Source: Maribacter sp.
Lineage (GTDB): Bacteria > Bacteroidota > Bacteroidia > Flavobacteriales > Flavobacteriaceae
Assembly (NCBI GenBank): GCA_018679695.1
Contig: JAHHKH010000326.1
Location: 1 to 5,440, forward strand
DNA: 5,440 nucleotides
Direction: 5' to 3'
Position 1 is the first letter of the stretch; the number at the start of each line of letters is the position of its first letter. The translations under genes were made by a program, and so were the position numbers. The notes under the pieces are model-generated. The model saw only the letters and a list, made by a program, of their open reading frames with translations. It did not search any database and was not told where the DNA came from. This document shows, piece after piece, positions 1 through 5,440 of this stretch.

Positions 1-10
1 TTTTTGTTTC

Positions 11-643
11 GTGAAAGGAAAATTATCGTATAAAGAAGAGGAAAGACTTAATGCAATTTCCCATGGCCTTGGGATAGTTTTAGGGATTGTTGGTTTTTTT
101 CTTCTATTAAGGAATAATGCGAATAAATCGCAGTATGCAGTACTTAGCATCGTAGTTTACAGTGTGTCCTTTGTGCTGTTGTTCTTAGCTTCTACACTCT
201 ATCACTCGATAACCAAGGTTGGCCTCAAGAGAAAATTTAGAATTCTCGATCATATAGGAATATATTTATTGATTGCAGGAACATATACGCCCGTTGCATT
301 GATAACCTTGCATAATGGGAATGGCTGGTTAATTTTTTATATTGTATGGGGCATTGCTGCGGTCGGTACCTTGCTAAAACTTTTCTTTACCGGAAAATTC
401 GAGGTACTATCCCTTTTGTTATATCTGGCAATGGGATGGCTTATTGTATTGGATTTTCAGAATTTACTGGATAACACTTCTGGTTTAGGTACGCTCTTGC
501 TATTTATTGGAGGTGCATTTTATACACTTGGTATTTTCTTTTACGCTTGGAAAAGAATACCCTACAATCACTTTATTTGGCATCTTTTCGTTTTAGGGGG
601 TGCTATTAGTCATTGGTTATTCATCTATTATGATGTAATCTAA
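11..643 (+). CDS. Hemolysin III / PAQR-family 7-TM membrane protein
   Basis: Integral inner-membrane protein of the hemolysin III (HlyIII, YqfA-like) branch of the PAQR superfamily, which also contains the adiponectin receptors. The 210 residues match the family's usual length of about 200-220. About seven hydrophobic segments are visible, near residues 16-34, 42-62, 80-99, 105-126, 130-148, 158-178 and 188-207. Family motifs are present in order: NAISHG (14-19), STLYHS (61-66), LDHIGIY (79-85) and HFIWH (187-191), followed by H201. By analogy with PAQR structures, H65, H187 and H191 would bind a metal, probably zinc, and S61 and D80 would lie beside it. The start is GTG; the frame stays open to the window edge, so a start further upstream is possible, although the N-terminus fits the family. 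Despite the name, haemolytic activity is not established for most members; hydrolase-like activity or a role in membrane-lipid homeostasis has been proposed. It is convergent with the ThuA gene and probably functionally unrelated to it. Confidence 0.9.
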   Translation: MKGKLSYKEEERLNAISHGLGIVLGIVGFFLLLRNNANKSQYAVLSIVVYSVSFVLLFLASTLYHSITKVGLKRKFRILDHIGIYLLIAGTYTPVALITLHNGNGWLIFYIVWGIAAVGTLLKLFFTGKFEVLSLLLYLAMGWLIVLDFQNLLDNTSGLGTLLLFIGGAFYTLGIFFYAWKRIPYNHFIWHLFVLGGAISHWLFIYYDVI

Positions 644-646
644 TTG

Positions 647-1585
647 CTAATCCGAACTTTGCACTTTCTGTTTGGAAATCGGGGAATCATCACATTTCAG
701 GTCACCGACAATATATTGCATGCCATCCAAGAAAAATTGAAGCAATTCAGGATTGTCCAAACTCTGTGCGTTGTGCGAAGGGGAACTATAAAAAACACGT
801 CCTTTACCATACTTTTTGATCCAAGAAACATAATTGATATTATAGTTTACTTCTTTCTTAACATCTTCAAGCTTATCAACTTCAATAAAAAGTAGTGGTC
901 TAAAGTTATAGTTGAAATAGGCATTTTTAAAGAAATAAGGCTCGTCAACATGGCTAAACCCATTGCCTTTGAATGCTCTAACCATAGGATGGGTCGAATC
1001 CACTTCTTGAACATGCATTCGTTGCTGTTTGGGGTGGTAATCAAAACTTCCTCCTGTCATAGCGCTGAAAGGCGCAGAGTTGTTTTGTACCACAATGGCA
1101 CCATGTAATAACATCAATCCGCCCCCTTTGGCTACATAATCAATAAGGTTCATTTCATATTTAGGTGCTTCAATTGCAATCTGCGCATCGCTCATTGAAG
1201 AATTTGCCTTTAACAGATCATAAAATAAATCGCGCTTTGGACCAATGGGATTGGGATTGTTGAGTATGACCGCGTCATATTTCCTTAGGTTTTTTTTATC
1301 GAATTTATCAATATCATATCCTACATGTATTTCAAAGACCTTCGATTTTTTAGCAAGAATCTTTAGCATTTCAATATTATGCGGAATGGTCCAATGATAG
1401 AACCCCGTTGCCTTTGAGAAAACCAAGATCTTCTTTTTGCTTACATTCTTGATAGTAGGCTCACTTGGAGCGATACGTTCCATTCTCGAGAGCCATTCCT
1501 CGGTAATTTCATAAGCGCTGTACTCCTGGCCATAATTGGCGGCACCCGCGAGTAGTACAATAAGCAGGAAAATCACTCTTCTCAT
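647..1585 (-). CDS. Secreted ThuA-domain protein
   Basis: A 312-residue protein of the ThuA-like family, which has a class I glutamine amidotransferase-like (flavodoxin-type) fold. The N-terminus is a Sec signal peptide: basic RR at 2-3, a hydrophobic core at about 4-14, and likely cleavage between residues 16 and 20. There is no lipobox cysteine, so a soluble periplasmic protein is expected. The ThuA domain spans about 50-293. Its hallmarks are the first beta strand KILVFSKATGFYH (52-64), GGGLMLLHGA (154-163), HPM around H199, DEPYFF (214-219) and YGKGRVFYSSPSHN (259-272). ThuA was named from trehalose utilisation in rhizobia, but its biochemical activity is unsettled. In Bacteroidota it commonly sits beside Gfo/Idh/MocA oxidoreductases and other sugar-modifying genes, as here. 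It is transcribed divergently from the DUF6807 operon, and its stop codon lies 3 nt from the convergent hemolysin III stop. The tail after about 295 is polar and probably disordered. Family assignment is firm; the substrate is unknown. Confidence 0.9.
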   Translation of the reverse strand: MRRVIFLLIVLLAGAANYGQEYSAYEITEEWLSRMERIAPSEPTIKNVSKKKILVFSKATGFYHWTIPHNIEMLKILAKKSKVFEIHVGYDIDKFDKKNLRKYDAVILNNPNPIGPKRDLFYDLLKANSSMSDAQIAIEAPKYEMNLIDYVAKGGGLMLLHGAIVVQNNSAPFSAMTGGSFDYHPKQQRMHVQEVDSTHPMVRAFKGNGFSHVDEPYFFKNAYFNYNFRPLLFIEVDKLEDVKKEVNYNINYVSWIKKYGKGRVFYSSPSHNAQSLDNPELLQFFLDGMQYIVGDLKCDDSPISKQKVQSSD

Positions 1586-1639
1586 TGATTATGGAAATAA
1601 GATTAAGCTCAAAATATCTTTTTCAAGAATTCTAACATT

Positions 1640-1668
1640 TTGTGAAACTAATTGTAAATTAACATAAT
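1640..1668 (+). promoter_or_regulatory. Candidate promoter for the DUF6807-oxidoreductase operon
   Basis: Within the 106-nt divergent gap (1586-1691), TTGTGA (1640-1645) and CATAAT (1663-1668) are separated by 17 nt. This resembles a sigma70-type -35/-10 pair and would put the transcription start about 17 nt before the ATG at 1692. The usual Bacteroidota promoter instead has TTTG near -33 and TAnnTTTG near -7. TTTTG at 1638-1642 fits the first element, but TAATCTTT just downstream fits the second poorly. The location is reasonable because the first operon gene must start here, but the exact elements are only a guess. No operator-like palindrome convincing enough to name was seen, apart from a short AGAATTCT at 1626-1633. 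Confidence 0.25.
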
Positions 1669-1691
1669 CTTTTTGTTTAGACAGTCGTTAA

Positions 1692-2939
1692 ATGACGAAA
1701 ACCCACTATTTAATCCCTTTCATGCTGGTCTTCCTGGAATTGACCGGAATAGGTTGTACCACAGATAAGAAAATTCAATTAATGACAGATAAGAACCTGG
1801 TGTCCATTAAAGAACATCCAGTTTTTATAGATTTAAGTGAGATTGACAATCAATTCAATACAAACGACATCGTTTTATACCAAGAAACAAAAAAAGGACT
1901 TAAAACGATACCCTTTCAAATCGATGATAATGAAATGTGGTTTTTACAAAAAGGAAATACAAATGGGTATGTTATACAAAAAGGGGAGAATAAAATTTCG
2001 GGAAGTGATGTAAATATCCAAAAAGAAAATGGGGATTTGGTATTGTCGATTAACCAATTGCCTAAACTTACTTATAGATATGGGATGACATACCCTCCTG
2101 AAGGGGTCGATTCAATTTTTAGAAAATCGGGATATATACATCCGTTATTATCACCTAAAGGGGATACCCTCACACGCATTCAACCTCCAGATCATTTTCA
2201 TCATTATGGAATTTGGGGACCGTGGACCCATACCCAGATCAACGGGCAACAGGTCGATTTCTGGAATTTGGGAGACGGTAAGGGCACCGTTCTTTTTAAG
2301 GACTTTATTGATACTGATTCCGGTGAAGTATTCACCTCTTTCAATGCGTTTCAGGAACATATAGACTTAATTACAAGAGAAGAACCACAAGTTGCTTTAA
2401 ATGAAATCCTAGACGTTAGACTTTGGGATTTGGATAGGGAAGATCGATACATTTTTGATTATACCACTACCTTCAATACCCCCATGGAAAATGGTGTTCT
2501 TTTCGAGGCCTATAGATATGGTGGGGGATTAGGAATGCGCTTCACTGATCGATGGCATAAGGATAATTGCACGGTCTTTACCTCTGAGGGTAAAGACCGA
2601 TTATCCGCGGATGGTACTAATGCCAGATGGTGTATCGTTAAAGGGGAATCTGCTGATGGAAAAGGAACGAATGGTATCCTATTTATGAGCCATACTGCAA
2701 ATAAATCACATCCAGAACCTATGAGAATATGGCCTATTGATGCCAATGGAGGAAGAGGGGATATGTTTTTTGAATTTTGCCCTATACGACATGAGGATTG
2801 GCAAATTGCATCACAAAAAAAATATCAATTAAAATATAGAATGGTGGTTTTCGAAGATGAACTGTCGGCCAATGAAGCCGAAGAATATTGGCAAGCCTTT
2901 GTAAAAGCACCCAAAATGAGTCTAATTAAAGAACAGTAA
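1692..2939 (+). CDS. DUF6807 ('PmoA family') lipoprotein
   Basis: A 415-residue protein of the DUF6807 family, often labelled 'PmoA family' in databases. That label is misleading: nothing here resembles the membrane subunit of particulate methane monooxygenase. The N-terminus looks like a lipoprotein signal peptide, with hydrophobic residues about 7-20 and a candidate lipidated Cys at 22 (GIGC). The Gly at -3 is not ideal, so lipidation is likely rather than certain. The conserved family core begins at IHPLLSPKG (149-157) and continues with PPDHFHHYGIW (165-175), WTH (178-180) and VDFW (188-191). The DHxHH cluster (D167, H168, H170, H171) with H150 and H180 looks like a catalytic or metal-binding site, although this is inferred. 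Later family-like segments are YRYGGGLGMR (274-283), ARWC (311-314) and PMRIWP (343-348). Its activity is not firmly known; a role on carbohydrates is suggested by the neighbours. It is first in a three-gene operon. An 11-bp perfect hairpin lies at codons 294-303. The ATG at 1692 is chosen because it gives a complete signal peptide. Confidence 0.88.
   Translation: MTKTHYLIPFMLVFLELTGIGCTTDKKIQLMTDKNLVSIKEHPVFIDLSEIDNQFNTNDIVLYQETKKGLKTIPFQIDDNEMWFLQKGNTNGYVIQKGENKISGSDVNIQKENGDLVLSINQLPKLTYRYGMTYPPEGVDSIFRKSGYIHPLLSPKGDTLTRIQPPDHFHHYGIWGPWTHTQINGQQVDFWNLGDGKGTVLFKDFIDTDSGEVFTSFNAFQEHIDLITREEPQVALNEILDVRLWDLDREDRYIFDYTTTFNTPMENGVLFEAYRYGGGLGMRFTDRWHKDNCTVFTSEGKDRLSADGTNARWCIVKGESADGKGTNGILFMSHTANKSHPEPMRIWPIDANGGRGDMFFEFCPIRHEDWQIASQKKYQLKYRMVVFEDELSANEAEEYWQAFVKAPKMSLIKEQ
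2572..2599. repeat. Perfect 11-bp inverted repeat inside the DUF6807 gene
   Basis: CGGTCTTTACC (2572-2582) and GGTAAAGACCG (2589-2599) are exact reverse complements separated by the 6-nt loop TCTGAG. In RNA this would form a strong hairpin. It lies within codons for residues 294-303 of the DUF6807 protein (TVFTSEGKDR) and keeps the reading frame. No T-run follows on either strand, so it is not an intrinsic terminator. Whether it has a function is unknown. Confidence 0.9.
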
Positions 2940-2951
2940 AACGATGATAGT

Positions 2952-4328
2952 ATGAAAAGAAGGAATTTCATCAATAAAACTGCCTTGGGTACTGCTGCTA
3001 TGGTTGGATTTCCGACAATAGTCCCAGCGCATGTTTTGGGGAAAGATGCACCAAGTAATAAAATAAACATTGGGCAAATTGGTTGTGGACGAATAGCCCG
3101 TGACCATGATATACATGATACCATAAGATTTGATAGTGCCCGCTATGTAGCCGTTTGCGATGTAGATACAAAAAGGGCAGCTGATGCCAAAGTTCTTGTT
3201 GATTCATTTTATAAGGAAAAGACAGGAAAGGAGAAGTATATGAATACCAAGATTTATGGGGATTATCGTGAAATGCTCTTGAATAAGGATATTGACGCTG
3301 TGGTAATTAGTACCCCAGATCATTGGCATTCCCAACCTGCGATGGAAGCTGCTCTAGCGGGCAAGGACATCTATCTTCAAAAACCTACTTCACTTACGGT
3401 TAAAGAAGGGCAACAACTACGGGAAGTAGTCAAGGATAGGGATATAGTTCTCCAAGTAGGTACGCAACAAAGGGCAATGCCACAGTTTAGAATTGCTGCG
3501 GAGCTGGTTAGGAACGGACGTATTGGACGAGTTCATACTGTAAAAATTGGACTTCCTGGAGATCCGGCCGGTCCCGATGCACCAGAGATGCCCATCCCAA
3601 GTAATTTGAATTATGATATGTGGTTGGGATCAACCCCAGAGGTTCCTTATACTGAAATTGGCGTGCATCCGCAAAATGATTACAGTAGACCAGGGTGGTT
3701 GCGTCATAGGAATTACGGTGCCGGAATGATAACGGGTTGGGGTCAACATCATTATGACTCTGCGGCATGGGGTATGAATACTGAATTAACAGGGCCAATC
3801 TCAGTTGAGGCCTTGGCAGAATTCCCCAAATCTGGGTTGTGGAATGTACATGGCGATTTTTTGGTAAAGCAGGAATATGAAAATGGTATAACGGTTTACA
3901 CCAGTGGAGGGTATACGAATGGTATACGATATGAGGGAACCAATGGCTGGATTTTTGTTTCCCGAGGAGCATACACCGCCTCGGCGTCGGATCCCGTGGA
4001 TAAGGAAAAAAGTAGTGAGGCTTTAAATGCGTCGGATCCAAAAATACTAACGTCAAAAATTGGGGAGAACGAGACCCACCTCTATAAAATAGATGATCAG
4101 CATGGCAATTGGCTAGATTGCATTAAAAGTCGTGAAGATCCGATTTCACCAATTGATAAAGGGCATAAGGCTTGTGCTATTTGTTTGATCAGCGATATTG
4201 CAATGCAATTCTCACGAAAGCTCTTATGGGACCCCGATAACGAGGTATTTATTAACGATGATGAAGCCAATGCGCTATTGCATCGCGACCAGCGGAAACC
4301 ATACGGAACTGATTATGTCAAAGCTTAA
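2952..4328 (+). CDS. Tat-exported Gfo/Idh/MocA-family oxidoreductase
   Basis: A 458-residue NAD(P)-dependent oxidoreductase of the Gfo/Idh/MocA family, whose members oxidise or reduce sugars, inositols and related polyols. The N-terminus is a twin-arginine signal: KRRNFIN (2-8), a weakly hydrophobic stretch to about 23, and likely cleavage after A26. This implies export in folded form, usually with cofactor bound. The Rossmann domain (about 37-165) shows GQIGCG (41-46, the GxGxxG-type dinucleotide loop), the acidic end of strand 2 at CDVD (69-72), STPDHWH (120-126) and QKP (143-145), where most of the family has EKP. The C-terminal substrate domain contains GMITGWGQHHYDSAAWG (258-274), with H266, H267 and D269 as likely active-site residues, and HGNWLDCIKS (384-393), typical of the secreted Bacteroidota and Planctomycetes subfamily. 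Length is normal for that subfamily. It begins 12 nt after the DUF6807 stop and is followed 23 nt later by a second oxidoreductase, so the genes are very probably cotranscribed. The substrate is unknown; sugar C3 oxidation is one possibility from characterised relatives. Confidence 0.93.
   Translation: MKRRNFINKTALGTAAMVGFPTIVPAHVLGKDAPSNKINIGQIGCGRIARDHDIHDTIRFDSARYVAVCDVDTKRAADAKVLVDSFYKEKTGKEKYMNTKIYGDYREMLLNKDIDAVVISTPDHWHSQPAMEAALAGKDIYLQKPTSLTVKEGQQLREVVKDRDIVLQVGTQQRAMPQFRIAAELVRNGRIGRVHTVKIGLPGDPAGPDAPEMPIPSNLNYDMWLGSTPEVPYTEIGVHPQNDYSRPGWLRHRNYGAGMITGWGQHHYDSAAWGMNTELTGPISVEALAEFPKSGLWNVHGDFLVKQEYENGITVYTSGGYTNGIRYEGTNGWIFVSRGAYTASASDPVDKEKSSEALNASDPKILTSKIGENETHLYKIDDQHGNWLDCIKSREDPISPIDKGHKACAICLISDIAMQFSRKLLWDPDNEVFINDDEANALLHRDQRKPYGTDYVKA
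3984..4039 (+). repeat. Short in-frame direct repeat GCGTCGGATCC
   Basis: The 11-mer GCGTCGGATCC occurs at 3984-3994 and again at 4029-4039, exactly 45 nt (15 codons) apart. Both copies encode Ala-Ser-Asp-Pro, at residues 345-348 and 360-363 of the Tat-exported oxidoreductase. The segment between them is charged (DKEKSSE), so this is probably a surface loop. It may be a remnant of a small duplication or simply coincidence. Confidence 0.6.
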
Positions 4329-4351
4329 ACCATGGGAATACCGATATTGGA

Positions 4352-5440
4352 ATGAGATATGTATTTCAAATTATACTTTTAAGTCTTTGTGCTGGCTGCG
4401 TCGATATTGCAGAAACCGGTAAAAAAGGTGATAAGGATACCCCGGACAAGGTGATATTCATGACTTTGGACCCTGGCCACTTCCATGCTGCATTGGTTCA
4501 AAAGACCATGTACAAGGACGTGGATTCCACTATACATGTTTTTGCACCTGAAGGTCCAGAGGTAAAGGATTTTTTGAGCAAGATAAAGACCTATAATTCA
4601 CGAGAATATAATCCCACCCAATGGAATGTCAAGACATATTTTGGTACTGATTATTTTCAGCAGATGATGTCAAAAAGACCAGGTAATGTCATGATTGTTG
4701 CTGGCAAAAATTCCAAAAAAATAGATTATGTTCTTGAGGCCGTGAAGGCTGGTTTAAACGTCTATGCCGATAAACCATTGGTCATTGACCCAGATGGTTT
4801 TGAAAAATTAAAGGAAGCATATAGAATTGCAAAGGAGAAAGGTGTTTTGATTTATGATATCATGACCGAACGTTTTGAGGCGACCACCGCTTTGCAGAAA
4901 CACATTTCAATGCTTCCAGGCTTATTTGGCGAACTTGTGGAGGGTAATCAAGGGAATCCGGCCATTAGTAAAGAAAGTGTACACCATTTCTTTAAATATG
5001 TTTCTGGTCAGCCTTTGGTACGACCTCCATGGTTCTTTGATGTGAATGAAGAGGGTGAGGGTATCGTTGACGTGACCACACATTTAGTGGATCTTATACA
5101 ATGGGAAGCCTTTCCAAATAGGATTATAGATACATCAGATATACGTATGCTATCCGCAAAACGATGGCCAACCATCTTGACAGGTAGCCAATTTCAAAAG
5201 GTAACCGGATTGGAAGCTTTTCCCACTTATCTAGATAAGGATTTAGTGGACAACAAATTGAAAGTATATTGCAATGGTGAAATGAACTATACAATTAAGG
5301 GAAAGCATGCCAAAGTATCGGTTATATGGAATTATGAAGCACCGGAAGGAACGGGGGATACCCATTATAGTATAATGCGTGGTACCAAGAGTAATCTGAT
5401 TATCAAACAGACAAAAGCCGAAGATTTTAAACCTACCTTG
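4352..5440 (+). CDS. Lipoprotein Gfo/Idh/MocA-like oxidoreductase, 3' partial
   Basis: An open frame of 363 codons with no stop before the window edge, so the C-terminus is missing. The ATG at 4352 gives a lipoprotein signal peptide: MRYVF, hydrophobic 5-14, and LCAGC ending at the candidate lipidated Cys16. The protein is therefore probably anchored in the envelope. The frame is open further upstream, but that would extend into the preceding gene and bury the signal. The sequence matches the 'putative oxidoreductase C-terminal domain' branch of the Gfo/Idh/MocA family. In place of a GxGxxG loop, strand 1 reads FMTLDPGHFHAALVQK (36-51). DKP (140-142) takes the place of EKP, and YDIMTERFE (168-176), ESVHHFFKYVSG (208-219), RPPWFFDV (224-231) and GEGIVDVTTHLVDLIQW (235-251) follow. 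H244 and D247 are plausible active-site residues. It is the third visible gene of the operon, 23 nt after the Tat-exported oxidoreductase. Redox activity is inferred from fold family; its substrate is unknown. Confidence 0.88.
   Translation, partial: MRYVFQIILLSLCAGCVDIAETGKKGDKDTPDKVIFMTLDPGHFHAALVQKTMYKDVDSTIHVFAPEGPEVKDFLSKIKTYNSREYNPTQWNVKTYFGTDYFQQMMSKRPGNVMIVAGKNSKKIDYVLEAVKAGLNVYADKPLVIDPDGFEKLKEAYRIAKEKGVLIYDIMTERFEATTALQKHISMLPGLFGELVEGNQGNPAISKESVHHFFKYVSGQPLVRPPWFFDVNEEGEGIVDVTTHLVDLIQWEAFPNRIIDTSDIRMLSAKRWPTILTGSQFQKVTGLEAFPTYLDKDLVDNKLKVYCNGEMNYTIKGKHAKVSVIWNYEAPEGTGDTHYSIMRGTKSNLIIKQTKAEDFKPTL

Noticed and set aside
644..895. Open frame of 83 codons on the + strand directly after the hemolysin III stop
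   Set aside because: It has a non-ATG start, lies entirely antisense to the well-supported ThuA gene and shows no recognisable domain.
1692..2939. Reading the DUF6807 gene as a particulate methane monooxygenase subunit because of the 'PmoA' family label
   Set aside because: The protein is a soluble lipoprotein with DHxHH and no run of transmembrane helices; the label is a database naming artefact.
3910..3929. GGTATACGA repeated 11 nt apart (3910-3918 and 3921-3929)
   Set aside because: The copies are short, in different reading frames and inside a conserved coding region; no further copies were noticed.
3508..4056. Long antisense open frame (182 codons) within the Tat-exported oxidoreductase gene
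   Set aside because: The + strand encodes clear family motifs across the same region; the antisense translation is rich in His, Pro and Tyr without domain features, which is typical of a shadow frame.
4198..4422. A 74-codon + strand open frame spanning the junction of the two oxidoreductases
   Set aside because: It overlaps the conserved C-terminus of the first oxidoreductase and the signal peptide of the second in another frame and has no recognisable content.
1..5440. CRISPR arrays, tRNA or rRNA genes, insertion sequences, integration sites
   Set aside because: Nothing matching these was seen; nearly the whole window is covered by intact or edge-truncated protein-coding genes.

Overview
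The window looks like part of the chromosome of a Bacteroidota bacterium, most likely a flavobacterium. The DNA is AT-rich, start codons lack clear Shine-Dalgarno sequences, and the genes form a typical Bacteroidota set: periplasmic or lipoprotein sugar-type enzymes of the ThuA, DUF6807 ('PmoA') and Gfo/Idh/MocA families. The assignment is inferred from protein content; no rRNA or other marker gene is present.

Layout from left to right. (1) A 7-TM hemolysin III / PAQR-type membrane protein on the + strand, with its 5' end almost at the window edge. (2) A secreted ThuA-domain protein on the - strand, ending only 3 nt from the hemolysin III stop codon. (3) A 106-nt divergent intergenic region that should hold promoters for both directions. 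(4) A tight + strand operon of three genes: a DUF6807 lipoprotein, a Tat-exported Gfo/Idh/MocA oxidoreductase 12 nt downstream, and a second, lipoprotein-type Gfo/Idh/MocA oxidoreductase 23 nt further on. The last gene runs off the right edge with 363 codons visible and no stop.

The ThuA protein and the three operon proteins all carry export signals (Sec, lipoprotein, Tat, lipoprotein). The simplest reading is a cell-envelope module that oxidises or otherwise modifies a carbohydrate or carbohydrate-derived compound. The Gfo/Idh/MocA proteins would do NAD(P)-linked redox chemistry on a sugar carbon, while ThuA and DUF6807 have less certain roles. The substrate cannot be read from the sequence. 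No SusC/SusD pair, glycoside hydrolase, transporter or regulator is visible. The hemolysin III gene is probably an unrelated neighbour.

No RNA genes, mobile elements or CRISPR arrays were seen. The most unusual non-coding signal is a perfect 11-bp inverted repeat with a 6-nt loop inside the DUF6807 coding sequence. The gene set itself resembles combinations often seen in Bacteroidota, so the window is better described as a poorly characterised module than as a clearly new system.
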